DNA of 8,122 nt from Methanosalsum sp. Lineage in GTDB: Archaea; Halobacteriota; Methanosarcinia; Methanosarcinales; Methanosarcinaceae. This document shows, one piece after another, positions 1 to 6,514 of this stretch. The notes below the pieces were generated by a model. That model was not told the origin of the DNA. It saw nothing but the letters and a program-made list of their open reading frames with translations, and searched no databases. The first letter of the stretch is position 1. Every line of letters begins with the position of its first letter. The stretch is from positions 1-8,122 of the forward strand of contig SKZM01000175.1 in the NCBI GenBank assembly GCA_007127385.1, given 5' to 3'. Both the position numbers and the translations under genes were made by a program.

Positions 1-518
1 AGGTCTTTGGACAGGATGCAGAGAGTCTGGGTATGGATCTGGTATATGATGTGGCACATAATGTTGCAAAGCTGGAGGAACACATAATTGACGGCAGGAA
101 GAAAAATGTGTACGTGCATCGCAAAGGTGCAACCCGTGCATTCCCGCCAGGCCATAACGAAGTGCCCCTGAAATACCGTGATATTGGTCAGCCTGTGCTT
201 CTGCCGGGAAGCATGGGCAGTCCTTCCTTTGTACTCCATGGTACACAGGAGGGGATGGACCTTACCTTCGGCAGTGCATGCCATGGCTCAGGCAGGGCAA
301 TGAGCAGGAAACAGGCAAAAGGCACATACAGTGGCGAGGATGTTAAGAAAAAGCTGGAAAAGATGGGAATATATGTTGAGGCAATGAGTCCGGCTGTGAT
401 TGCAGAGGAGGCTCCTGAGGTATATAAGAAGAGCAGTGATGTGGTGGATGTTGTCCACGAACTCGGAATTGCCAGAAAGGTTGCCAGAGTACTTCCAATG
501 GGAGTTGCAAAAGGTTAA
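1..518 (+). CDS. rtcB: RtcB tRNA-splicing/RNA-repair ligase, C-terminal part (5' end outside window)
   Basis: This is the C-terminal 171 residues of RtcB, the GTP- and Mn-dependent ligase that joins RNA 2',3'-cyclic phosphate (or 3'-phosphate) ends to 5'-OH ends, as in archaeal tRNA intron splicing. The reading frame is open from base 3; the ATG at 33 is internal. Recognisable family blocks in order are a DVAHN segment, [13 protein letters not shown] (holding the His that is guanylylated in RtcB enzymes), the GSMG loop, a [10 protein letters not shown] block, and a terminal GVAKG whose penultimate Lys matches the guanine-contacting Lys at the end of Pyrococcus RtcB. The C-terminus is therefore complete, with TAA at 516-518. 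The usual length is about 480 residues, so roughly two thirds lie upstream. No intein is visible in this part. A hairpin plus T-run follows. The identity is clear from sequence; the cellular role is family knowledge. Confidence 0.96.
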   Translation, partial: VFGQDAESLGMDLVYDVAHNVAKLEEHIIDGRKKNVYVHRKGATRAFPPGHNEVPLKYRDIGQPVLLPGSMGSPSFVLHGTQEGMDLTFGSACHGSGRAMSRKQAKGTYSGEDVKKKLEKMGIYVEAMSPAVIAEEAPEVYKKSSDVVDVVHELGIARKVARVLPMGVAKG

Positions 519-535
519 TCCGATCAATTACCTGA

Positions 536-581
536 TCTGTGGGATTCATTACCTGATCCACAGAATCAATTATTTTTTTTT
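536..581 (+). terminator. Candidate terminator after rtcB (hairpin plus T-run)
   Basis: TCTGTGG at 536-542 can pair with CCACAGA at 558-564 across a 15-base loop, and nine consecutive T residues follow at 573-581. It starts 18 bases after the rtcB stop codon. Archaeal polymerase terminates mainly at U-runs, so the T9 tract is the stronger signal; the stem is short and its loop is large. The same segment holds a direct repeat (TTACCTGATC at 528-537 and 549-558), so the pairing could be partly a by-product of repetition. Confidence 0.6.
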
Positions 582-850
582 AGGTGCAGTAAGCTCTGAT
601 GCACACTGATGATTCTAGAATGAAAGAAAAAAGGAAACAGGTATTTTTGAGGGGATGAATGGTTTGCTTGGTTACAGTCACTTTGGAATTTAAAGTCACA
701 AACACATTATACCCGTTTCCTTACAATTACCATTGTTTATCATAATATTTAAGGTATTTGCTAGAATCAACGAGATTTCGGTTAAAATGGCTGCTGAAAT
801 GAATGATAACCGACAGGGATTTAATTACAATATATTATCTATTACCAGAT
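582..850. other. AT-rich intergenic region upstream of the PUA gene
   Basis: With the terminator, this makes a 332-base gap between rtcB and the next gene (519-850). I see no tRNA cloverleaf, snoRNA-like C/D boxes, repeat array or convincing small gene. The best promoter-like element is TAATATTTA at 743-751, which would predict a transcript start near 770-777 and a leader of roughly 75 bases to the ATG at 851 (about 28 bases to the ATG at 803). A second AT-rich stretch, ATATATTA at 830-837, lies too close to the chosen start to serve as its TATA box. A short imperfect hairpin (ACTTT/AAAGT) near 680-696 has no assigned role. Confidence 0.4.
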
Positions 851-1315
851 ATGCGATCAGAGAAGAACCTCAAAAGAATAAGGACAATGGCAGACTATCA
901 GTTTGGAAAAGGAAGCGGAGACGTCCTGTTTGAAGATGATGTTTCCTTTCAGTTTTCCAAAACAAAGAGGGTGCGTCAGGTATTGCATCAGGGAGAGCGT
1001 ATTGCAACTGTAAGGGCAAGGGATTCAATGTTCACCCTGAGCATCAAAGGTGCATCGATGCTGCACTCTCATCTTCCCTATCCTGGAATGAGGGTGGTTG
1101 TAAATGCAGATGCAGTTCCATTTGTATCAGCTGGTAAGACTGCCTTTGCAAAACATGTGATAGAAATCGACCCTGACCTGAGGGTTGGTGAAGAAGTACT
1201 GGTTGTGGATGAATCTGACAATCTGCTGGCAACAGGTCAGCTGCTGGTAACACCCCAGGAAGTCCATGTTATGGAGAAAGGCGGTGCAGTCGATGTGCGC
1301 CAGGGTATACTCTAA
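851..1315 (+). CDS. C2/PUA domain protein resembling the C-terminus of archaeosine tRNA-guanine transglycosylase (candidate small subunit of a split ArcTGT)
   Basis: This 154-residue protein has two parts. Residues about 9-79 carry the ADYQFGKGSG block (14-23), which resembles the C2 domain of archaeal TGT. Residues about 80-154 form a PUA RNA-binding domain: a VVVNADAVPF strand, GKTAFAKHV, DPDLRVGEEVLVVDE, and a closing AVDVRQGI strand. ArcTGT exchanges guanine-15 in the tRNA D-loop for preQ0, the first committed step to archaeosine. In some methanogens, for example Methanosarcina acetivorans, the enzyme is split into a catalytic subunit and a small C2/PUA-type subunit, and the length here fits the latter. 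There is no catalytic TIM barrel, so on its own it can only be an RNA-binding subunit. I chose the ATG at 851 because homologous segments begin shortly before ADYQFG; in-frame alternatives are the ATG at 803 (adds 16 residues of AT-rich, noncoding-like sequence) and at 887. The split-subunit role is inference; it could be another PUA protein. Confidence 0.78.
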   Translation: MRSEKNLKRIRTMADYQFGKGSGDVLFEDDVSFQFSKTKRVRQVLHQGERIATVRARDSMFTLSIKGASMLHSHLPYPGMRVVVNADAVPFVSAGKTAFAKHVIEIDPDLRVGEEVLVVDESDNLLATGQLLVTPQEVHVMEKGGAVDVRQGIL

Positions 1316-1338
1316 GACGATTCAACAATCTGCCGCAA

Positions 1339-1363
1339 ATGTATATATGTGATGTATATATGT
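1339..1363 (+). promoter_or_regulatory. Tandem TATA-like repeat upstream of the bactofilin gene
   Basis: ATGTATATATGT occurs twice in tandem (1339-1350 and 1352-1363), separated by one G. Each copy contains a TATA-box-like core. The distal copy is about 40 bases and the proximal about 28 bases upstream of the TTG start at 1386. Archaeal TATA boxes sit about 25 bases before the transcript start, so the proximal copy would give an almost leaderless mRNA. No ribosome binding site is visible before this start, which agrees with that reading. Function is inferred. Confidence 0.5.
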
Positions 1364-1385
1364 AAAATATTATAATATTGAATAA

Positions 1386-2318
1386 TTGCTGAAAACATCC
1401 TATAGTTATCCTATACCCCAGCCGGAGTGTGAGTCTATTACAGAAAATGAGTTCTTAAAAACGTTTGTGATCCCTGACAATACCGTAATGGAGGAACATA
1501 CCATTGTGGTTGAAGGGGATATCATCATTGGAAATCATTCAGATATCAGATACGGGCTGATCGCAGATTCTGTGATACTGGGAGAGAGGGTCAGGTTATC
1601 CGGTAACATAACCACCGCCTCAGATGTGAGGATAGATATGTGGTCGCATATAGGCGGGACTGTCAGGACCGATTCCAATGCATATCTGGGTGAGTTTGTT
1701 ACAATTGACGGCAAGCTTGTGGTCAAGGGCGATCTGGATATTGGAAATGATGTCCAGATCAATGGTGGATTTGAGGCCAGGGGCTGGATCGTTATAAGAA
1801 ATCCCATTCCTGTGATTGCATATCTGTTCATGTATCTTAGCGAAATGTTGAGAATGGGTAAGGATGAAGAGGTTGAAAGGGCACTTGAGGAACTGTTTGA
1901 GGATGAAATGGAGGCTGTAAGTGATGTGGCAATGATTATCCCAAACGGCTCCAGAATATCCATAGATACTATTCGTGTCCCTTCAAAAGCTGTGATCGGG
2001 AACAACTGCAGGCTTGTGGGTAATATCAGGGCAACATCCCTGGAAATGGGTGATGATACCACGCTTTATGGTAGTATACGTACAATAGGGAACACTATGA
2101 TCGGTGAGAACAATTCCATACATGGAAATATCATATCCCGGGGTGATGTATATGTCAGTCAGGGAACCCATATACTGGGCGAGATCAATGCCCGCTCCAT
2201 AAAGATACATGAGACTGCCCGGGTGGACGGTGTTCTCAGATCACAGAAAGGTACTGTATTTGAACGTGAACATTCTGAGGTTATCAGTGAAGATGAACTG
2301 ATGAACCTGGATGTCTGA
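1386..2318 (+). CDS. Bactofilin-like polymer-forming beta-solenoid protein (COG1664/CcmA type)
   Basis: The protein has 310 residues with two beta-solenoid lobes. Short [LIV]xGx[ILV] turns recur about every 17-18 residues. In the first lobe (about 35-137) these include LSGNI, IGGTV and IDGKL; in the second (about 185-295) LVGNI, LYGSI, IHGNI, ILGEI and VDGVL. Bactofilins are cytoskeletal proteins that self-assemble into filaments through such right-handed beta-helices, often at the membrane. Between the lobes lies an unusual, predicted helical insert (about 138-183): a hydrophobic stretch (VIAYLFMYLSEML) then a highly charged one (KDEEVERALEELFEDE). The protein is about twice the length of typical bacterial bactofilins. 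The frame has a stop at 1383-1385, so the TTG at 1386 (or CTG at 1389) is the earliest start; the first in-frame ATG (1488) would remove 34 residues. The next gene, argD, follows after 67 bases on the same strand. The fold call is fairly secure; a cytoskeletal role in this organism is inference. A hexapeptide-repeat acyltransferase is less likely because no catalytic His was recognised. Confidence 0.75.
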   Translation: MLKTSYSYPIPQPECESITENEFLKTFVIPDNTVMEEHTIVVEGDIIIGNHSDIRYGLIADSVILGERVRLSGNITTASDVRIDMWSHIGGTVRTDSNAYLGEFVTIDGKLVVKGDLDIGNDVQINGGFEARGWIVIRNPIPVIAYLFMYLSEMLRMGKDEEVERALEELFEDEMEAVSDVAMIIPNGSRISIDTIRVPSKAVIGNNCRLVGNIRATSLEMGDDTTLYGSIRTIGNTMIGENNSIHGNIISRGDVYVSQGTHILGEINARSIKIHETARVDGVLRSQKGTVFEREHSEVISEDELMNLDV

Positions 2319-2385
2319 AATTTTTGTACTATTGAAACAATTTTGAACCAGATTGAATATATGCTGAAGAGGAAGGTGTTTTTTA

Positions 2386-3561
2386 TTGACCCGTGATTTT
2401 TTTGATCCGAACCTGAACTTTGAAAAGATTAATCAGATTGATTCCGACTGCGTGATGCAGACCTATACCCGCCAGCCCATTGCCCTTGTGAAAGGATGGG
2501 GTTCAGTGGTCTCTGATATTGAGGGCAGGGAGTACATAGACTGTGTGGCCGGAATTGCAGTCAATAATGTGGGACACTGTCATCCTGCTGTGGTCGAGTC
2601 TATAAAGAAGCAGGCCGAACAGCTCATACATGTTTCCAATCTCTACTATACCCCTCCCCAGGCAATGCTGGCAGAAAAGCTGGTCTCAATTACCGGAATG
2701 GACCGGATATTTTTCTGTAATTCAGGTACTGAGGCGGTTGAAGCTGCAATGAAGCTTGCAAGGACCAGAACCGGCAGAAAAAACTTTGTATCCACCTACG
2801 GAGCATTCCATGGAAGAAGCATGGGAGCATTGAGCCTGACCCATAAGGAAGCCTACAGAAACCCATTCAGACCACTGGTTGAGAATGTGGATTTCGTACC
2901 CTACAATGACCCCGAAGCTATATCCGAATCTGTTGACCGGGATACTGCGGCGGTTATTATTGAACCGATCCAGGGTGAGGCTGGTGTCAATATTCCATCA
3001 CCGGGTTATCTGCAGGAGGTCCGCAGGATATGTGATGAGAATGATGCACTCCTGATATTTGATGAGGTGCAGACCGGATTTGGGAGGACAGGTACATGGT
3101 TTTGCAAACAGCATTCAGGTGTCCTGCCTGATATCATGACAATGGCCAAGGCTATGGGTGGCGGCTTTCCAATGGGCGCAATCGCTTCCCGTGAAGATAT
3201 AAGCTTTGGGAAAGGTGAACATGCATCCACCTTTGGTGGAAGTCCTCTGGCCTGCGCCGCATCCCTTGCAGCCATTGGAGCAATAGAGGATGAGAATATG
3301 CTGGAGAGGTGCACCAGACTTGGTGAGTATTTCATGTCCCGCCTTAAGGAGATGTCAAGGGATGATATTCTGGATGTACGTGGAGCAGGTCTTATGATCG
3401 GTGTTGAGCTTGGTGCAGATTGCGGGGATATTGTTTCATACGGGCGTGAGAATGGTGTTCTGCTCAACTGTACCTCGGATTCTGTGCTGCGTCTGGTTCC
3501 CCCATTTGTTATAACCGAGGAGCAGATCGATACGGTGGTGGATATCATTGAGCAGGCCTGA
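2386..3561 (+). CDS. argD: Acetylornithine aminotransferase (class III PLP aminotransferase)
   Basis: ArgD converts N-acetylglutamate semialdehyde and glutamate to N-acetylornithine and 2-oxoglutarate in arginine synthesis; some homologues also work in lysine synthesis. The product has 391 residues, normal for the family. Visible landmarks are a [15 protein letters not shown] segment, the SGT phosphate-binding turn (113-115) in [42 protein letters not shown] with the PLP-pyridine-contacting Asp226, the Schiff-base Lys255 in [13 protein letters not shown], and [14 protein letters not shown]. The start is TTG at 2386, preceded by a good ribosome binding site (GAGGAAGGTG, ending 8-9 bases upstream); the N-terminal length fits recalled methanogen ArgD proteins, while the next ATG (codon 24) would cut into conserved sequence. 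The gene overlaps hisC by 14 bases. ArgD is strongly preferred to 4-aminobutyrate or ornithine aminotransferase by overall motif style, but substrate is inferred. Confidence 0.92.
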   Translation: MTRDFFDPNLNFEKINQIDSDCVMQTYTRQPIALVKGWGSVVSDIEGREYIDCVAGIAVNNVGHCHPAVVESIKKQAEQLIHVSNLYYTPPQAMLAEKLVSITGMDRIFFCNSGTEAVEAAMKLARTRTGRKNFVSTYGAFHGRSMGALSLTHKEAYRNPFRPLVENVDFVPYNDPEAISESVDRDTAAVIIEPIQGEAGVNIPSPGYLQEVRRICDENDALLIFDEVQTGFGRTGTWFCKQHSGVLPDIMTMAKAMGGGFPMGAIASREDISFGKGEHASTFGGSPLACAASLAAIGAIEDENMLERCTRLGEYFMSRLKEMSRDDILDVRGAGLMIGVELGADCGDIVSYGRENGVLLNCTSDSVLRLVPPFVITEEQIDTVVDIIEQA

Positions 3562-4648
3562 GCTGATAAAGGAAGGGATTGAAGGCATCAGTGAATACGT
3601 ACCTGGCAGATCGATAGACGATATTGCAGAGCTTGTTGGCCTGCATCCTGCCCGGATCACAAAACTTGGATCAAATGAAAATCCTCTGGGACCTTCAGAA
3701 AAGGCGGTCAGTGCAATGGTCAGGCATGCATCAGATATCAGCATATATCCTTCAGCAGATGCAGGAGAGCTTGTGAAGACACTGTCTGAATATACAGGAC
3801 TGCCAGTATCAAATATTGTGGCTTCAGGACCTGGGATGGATGGTCTGATAGATTCCCTGCTAAGGCTTGTAATAGATCCTGGAGACCGGGTGATCATATC
3901 CACACCCACTTTCTCATATTATGAGATTGCATCCCGGGCATGTGGCGGAGTACCTGTTTTTGTGCCAAGGGATCAAGATTTCCAGGTGGATGTAGATGCA
4001 GTTATTGATGCTGTTACCTCTGATACGAAGATGATCTTCCTGTGCTCTCCCAATAACCCTTCAGGTAACCTGATCGATGAGGTTGATGTGAAACGCATTC
4101 TGGAATCCACAGGAGGATTTGTGTTCATTGATGAGGCATATGTTGAATTTGCTGACCGAAACCTAATGCACCTGATCCGTGACTATGATAACCTGATAAT
4201 TGGCAGGACATTCTCAAAGGCCTTTGGCCTGGCAGGTTTGAGGATTGGATACGGTATCATGCCTGAATGGCTCAAACCATATTATATGAAGGCTGCAACA
4301 CCATTTAATGTAAGCTCTGCTGCAATTGCTGCAGGGATTGCTGCACTATCGGATACCGATCATCTCAGGAGGAGTATCGATCTTGCTGAGAAGGGTCGGG
4401 TGTTCCTGAAGGAAAATATTGGGTTCAGGGTCTATGATTCACATGCGAACTTCGTGCTTGTGGATGTTTCTCCCTACATTGCTTCTGAGGTGTGCAGTCA
4501 TCTGCTGCAGAAAGGAATTATTGTGCGTGACTGCACATCGTTCAGGGATGCAGGTGAGTCTCTTGTACGAATCACTGTTGGAAAAGAGGATCAGAATAGA
4601 AAGGTAGTGGAAGCTTTTGCTGATTTCCTGAGCTCCCGGCAAACCTGA
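3548..4648 (+). CDS. hisC: Histidinol-phosphate aminotransferase
   Basis: HisC transfers the amino group of glutamate to imidazole acetol phosphate to form histidinol phosphate in histidine synthesis. The product has 366 residues and fold-type I class I/II aminotransferase landmarks: [11 protein letters not shown] (NENP at 43-46), [19 protein letters not shown], the [10 protein letters not shown] block, [11 protein letters not shown], and the PLP lysine K224 in [17 protein letters not shown]. The TTG at 3548 starts inside argD (14-base overlap) and gives an MSRPELIK N-terminus that I recall from methanogen HisC proteins; no in-frame ATG lies near, and GGTGGTGGAT just upstream can act as ribosome binding site. 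This arrangement suggests translational coupling to argD, although the two enzymes serve different pathways. The TGA abuts the oppositely oriented mptD stop with no spacer. Confidence 0.93.
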   Translation: MSRPELIKEGIEGISEYVPGRSIDDIAELVGLHPARITKLGSNENPLGPSEKAVSAMVRHASDISIYPSADAGELVKTLSEYTGLPVSNIVASGPGMDGLIDSLLRLVIDPGDRVIISTPTFSYYEIASRACGGVPVFVPRDQDFQVDVDAVIDAVTSDTKMIFLCSPNNPSGNLIDEVDVKRILESTGGFVFIDEAYVEFADRNLMHLIRDYDNLIIGRTFSKAFGLAGLRIGYGIMPEWLKPYYMKAATPFNVSSAAIAAGIAALSDTDHLRRSIDLAEKGRVFLKENIGFRVYDSHANFVLVDVSPYIASEVCSHLLQKGIIVRDCTSFRDAGESLVRITVGKEDQNRKVVEAFADFLSSRQT

Positions 4649-5005
4649 TCATTCCACATCTTCTATTTTCATGAGCGGGTATTCAAGTTCAGTATCATAT
4701 TTGAGTGCAACCAGAACATTGCAATCATTATATACCACACTCAATTTTACATCCAGCATTCTTCCTTCCAGTTCACAGTATCCAAACTCCTGATTGAGCT
4801 TTGAGTGTATCATATCCCTGTCAATGGATACCGTGATGCTGTGAACATATGGCTGGACCGAGATGCTTTCTGCAATCGCCTTCTCAAGGCTGTCTGCTGT
4901 ATTGAGGTTAACAGGAGAACCGGTGAACTGGTGGTACAGTGCCCCCAGCTTGATACCGGCCTCAAACAATGCATTGTCACGATCTGTAATACTGGATTCT
5001 GTCAT
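4649..5005 (-). CDS. mptD: Archaeal dihydroneopterin aldolase MptD (DUF372/COG2098)
   Basis: This 118-residue protein matches the small archaeal MptD family, which cleaves 7,8-dihydroneopterin to 6-hydroxymethyl-7,8-dihydropterin and glycolaldehyde on the path to the pterin part of tetrahydromethanopterin and folates. It is unrelated to bacterial FolB. Family features visible here are FEAGIKLGALYHQFTGSPV (residues 14-32), including Glu15 and His25 with the ten-residue spacing of the Glu/His pair I recall as important in the characterised Methanocaldococcus enzyme, then QPYV, FGYCELEGRMLDV and the C-terminal YPLMKIEDVE. A ribosome-binding-like GGGAGCT lies about 8 bases before the ATG. It is the last gene of the leftward cluster, 30 bases after the E1-like gene. 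It lies convergent with hisC: the two stop codons touch. Function is assigned by family recognition. Confidence 0.85.
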   Translation of the reverse strand: MTESSITDRDNALFEAGIKLGALYHQFTGSPVNLNTADSLEKAIAESISVQPYVHSITVSIDRDMIHSKLNQEFGYCELEGRMLDVKLSVVYNDCNVLVALKYDTELEYPLMKIEDVE

Positions 5006-5035
5006 TTTATTTAGCTCCCGAATGCGTTTTATTTT

Positions 5036-5770
5036 TCATTTCTCCTGGAGATGGCTGCATCTGGTGCAGGCAGGGTTTGGTCTAATAGTTATCACTTCTG
5101 TTCTGCCTTCTGCCCCGTTCCATATAAGCATCTGCCCTGCAAGCAGTTTTCCTGAACCTGTAAGATACTTGATGACCTCATTTGCCTGCATTGTACCAAT
5201 GACTCCTGCAGTGGCTCCTACTATGGGGAATAGTTCCTTTGGAGGGGACGTGGGGAACAGGCAGCTGAGACAGGGAGTATCTCCTGGCACTATGGTTGTA
5301 ATCTGACCATGGAATCCATGGACTGCACCGTGTACCATCGGTATTCCCATACTGATCGCAGCTGAATTTAGCAGGAACCTGGTATCATAGTTATCCATTG
5401 CATCCACTATTATATCAGCATCAGCTACAATTTCCATAATATTGTTCTCCTCTATACGGGCCGTCATTGTCTCGATCCTGATATCGGGGTTGAGTTGCTC
5501 TATCTTCTCCCTGGCAGATTTGACTTTCATGCGGCCGATGTCATGATCCCAGTGCAGTATCTGGCGGTTCAGGTTACTTTCCTCCACACTGTCAAAATCA
5601 ACGATCCTGATATTCCCGATCCCTGCTGCTGCCAGATAGATCGCAACAGGAGATCCCAGGCCACCTGCACCTGCGATCAGTACAGTTGCATCTCTGAGTA
5701 ACTCCTGCCCCTTTTCTCCAAACATCATGATCTGGCGACCATACCTTTCAATTTCTTTTTCTGTGAGCAT
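5036..5770 (-). CDS. HesA/MoeB/ThiF family E1-like adenylyltransferase
   Basis: E1-like enzymes activate the C-terminal glycine of small ubiquitin-fold sulfur carriers (MoaD, ThiS, archaeal SAMPs) as acyl adenylates for molybdopterin, thiamine or tRNA thiolation chemistry. The 244 residues start with the family N-terminus ERYGRQIMMFGEKGQ, then the nucleotide-binding GAGGLG (34-39), an acidic VDFD strand end, the adenylation SNLNRQ block, DAMDNYDTR, and a C4 zinc site made of C167/C170 (PCLSC) and C235/C238 (ACTRC). After LFPTSPP the sequence runs straight to FPIVGATAGVIG; the Cys-containing loop of ThiF and MoeB is absent, and these four are the only cysteines in the protein. It can probably adenylate but not form a thioester on a free Cys. 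No rhodanese domain is attached. The upstream AGGTTGATC is a fair ribosome binding site. It lies 60 bases after pssA. The physiological carrier is unknown, so no symbol is given. Confidence 0.87.
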   Translation of the reverse strand: MLTEKEIERYGRQIMMFGEKGQELLRDATVLIAGAGGLGSPVAIYLAAAGIGNIRIVDFDSVEESNLNRQILHWDHDIGRMKVKSAREKIEQLNPDIRIETMTARIEENNIMEIVADADIIVDAMDNYDTRFLLNSAAISMGIPMVHGAVHGFHGQITTIVPGDTPCLSCLFPTSPPKELFPIVGATAGVIGTMQANEVIKYLTGSGKLLAGQMLIWNGAEGRTEVITIRPNPACTRCSHLQEK

Positions 5771-5830
5771 ATCCGATCAACCTGTTCTGGCCTGTTCAAT
5801 GTGATTATTCCGGGAAAGTATTCAAACTTT

Positions 5831-6514
5831 TCAGTCCCGATAGTATTTTCTGGGTATCTGCATTATTGGTGATTCCAGGTACAATGCCATGAGCAGAAAG
5901 AGTAATGTTGCAAACATGGTAGCATAATTATGGGAGATGGCAGCTGAGAGGATAACCAGGCCAAATATTACCGATATCGGCAAAAGCAAACGTATACCCC
6001 TGAGCTTTGGATAAGGGTATGTGGTTATCATCAGGAGGGAGAGAACAACGAGGAGGAAAATGAGAATATATGGATGGACATACTGCGGGCTCATGAGAAG
6101 ATATGAACTGATCATTACGGCAGAAGCTGTTATCGGTACTCCCTCAAAATCAGGTATTTTTGATTGTTTTGTATCAAATCTGGCAAGCCTGAGTATGCCG
6201 CATGCTATGTACAACAGCAGTACGGATACCATAAGCAGCCTGTATTCAGGTCCATAGATTGTAAATATTATAACTACAGGTGCCACACCAAAGGAAATGG
6301 CGTCTGCCAGTGAATCAAGATATTTTCCAATCTGGCTGTTCTCAAGGTGCAGTGCAAGATAACCATCAAGACCATCGGCTATACAGGACAGCAGTATCAT
6401 TATCAGTGCAAGGGTCACATTTCCCAGGATCGCCATAAATATCGCAGAAACACCCAGCAGGGCATTTGCAATGGTTGCAATATCCGGAACTTTGATAATC
6501 CTGAGAATGTTCAT
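5831..6514 (-). CDS. pssA: Archaetidylserine synthase (CDP-alcohol phosphatidyltransferase family)
   Basis: This 227-residue polytopic membrane protein belongs to the CDP-alcohol phosphatidyltransferases and most resembles PssA, which in archaea joins L-serine to CDP-archaeol to make archaetidylserine. About six to eight hydrophobic segments are visible, beginning with ATIANALLGVSAIFMAIL. The catalytic signature is D47-G-L-D50-G51 ... G63-K-Y-L-D67-S-L-A-D71 followed by AISFGVAP, a typical PssA continuation. It departs from the usual D-x2-D-G-x2-A-R-x8-G-x3-D-x3-D pattern: Leu55 replaces the Arg and the gap to G63 is one residue short. All four Asp residues are kept. The ATG directly follows the psd stop (TGAATG on the minus strand), so the genes are very likely co-translated. 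The pairing with a decarboxylase strongly supports serine as the substrate over inositol or glycerol phosphate; substrate remains inference. Confidence 0.88.
   Translation of the reverse strand: MNILRIIKVPDIATIANALLGVSAIFMAILGNVTLALIMILLSCIADGLDGYLALHLENSQIGKYLDSLADAISFGVAPVVIIFTIYGPEYRLLMVSVLLLYIACGILRLARFDTKQSKIPDFEGVPITASAVMISSYLLMSPQYVHPYILIFLLVVLSLLMITTYPYPKLRGIRLLLPISVIFGLVILSAAISHNYATMFATLLFLLMALYLESPIMQIPRKYYRD

Noticed and set aside
599..658. 19-codon ORF with an AGGTG-like site about 12 bases upstream, right after the rtcB T-run
   Set aside because: Too short to judge, with a poor spacing and no conserved feature; it also starts just after the probable terminator without a clear promoter of its own.
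680..696. Small hairpin ACTTT/AAAGT in the rtcB-PUA gap as an ncRNA or riboswitch
   Set aside because: Five base pairs with a seven-base loop is within chance in AT-rich DNA and nothing around it extends the fold.
803..850. N-terminal extension of the PUA protein from the ATG at 803
   Set aside because: The extra 16 codons look noncoding (AT-rich, ITIYYLLP) and the C2 domain similarity begins after residue 8 of the shorter form; kept only as an alternative start.
733..933. 66-codon plus-strand frame before and overlapping the PUA gene
   Set aside because: It overlaps the PUA gene in another frame, has a very AT-rich beginning and an arginine-rich end without known motif; no supporting ribosome binding site.
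1535..2062. 175-codon open frame on the minus strand inside the bactofilin gene
   Set aside because: It is rich in Ser/Ile/Leu with no recognisable motif and lies fully opposite a strongly patterned beta-solenoid gene; treated as an antisense shadow.
2354..2362. GAATATATG as a TATA box for argD
   Set aside because: It would place the transcript start at or after the strong ribosome binding site GAGGAAGGTG, so the two signals conflict; read-through from the upstream gene is as likely.
3006..3909. Two long minus-strand open frames (180 and 157 codons) opposite argD and hisC
   Set aside because: Their translations are Ser/Pro/Ile-rich, show no family motifs, and mirror codon bias of the clearly identified aminotransferase genes.
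4863..5306. 147-codon plus-strand open frame across the mptD/E1-like junction
   Set aside because: It spans two well-supported minus-strand genes and has no domain pattern; a shadow.
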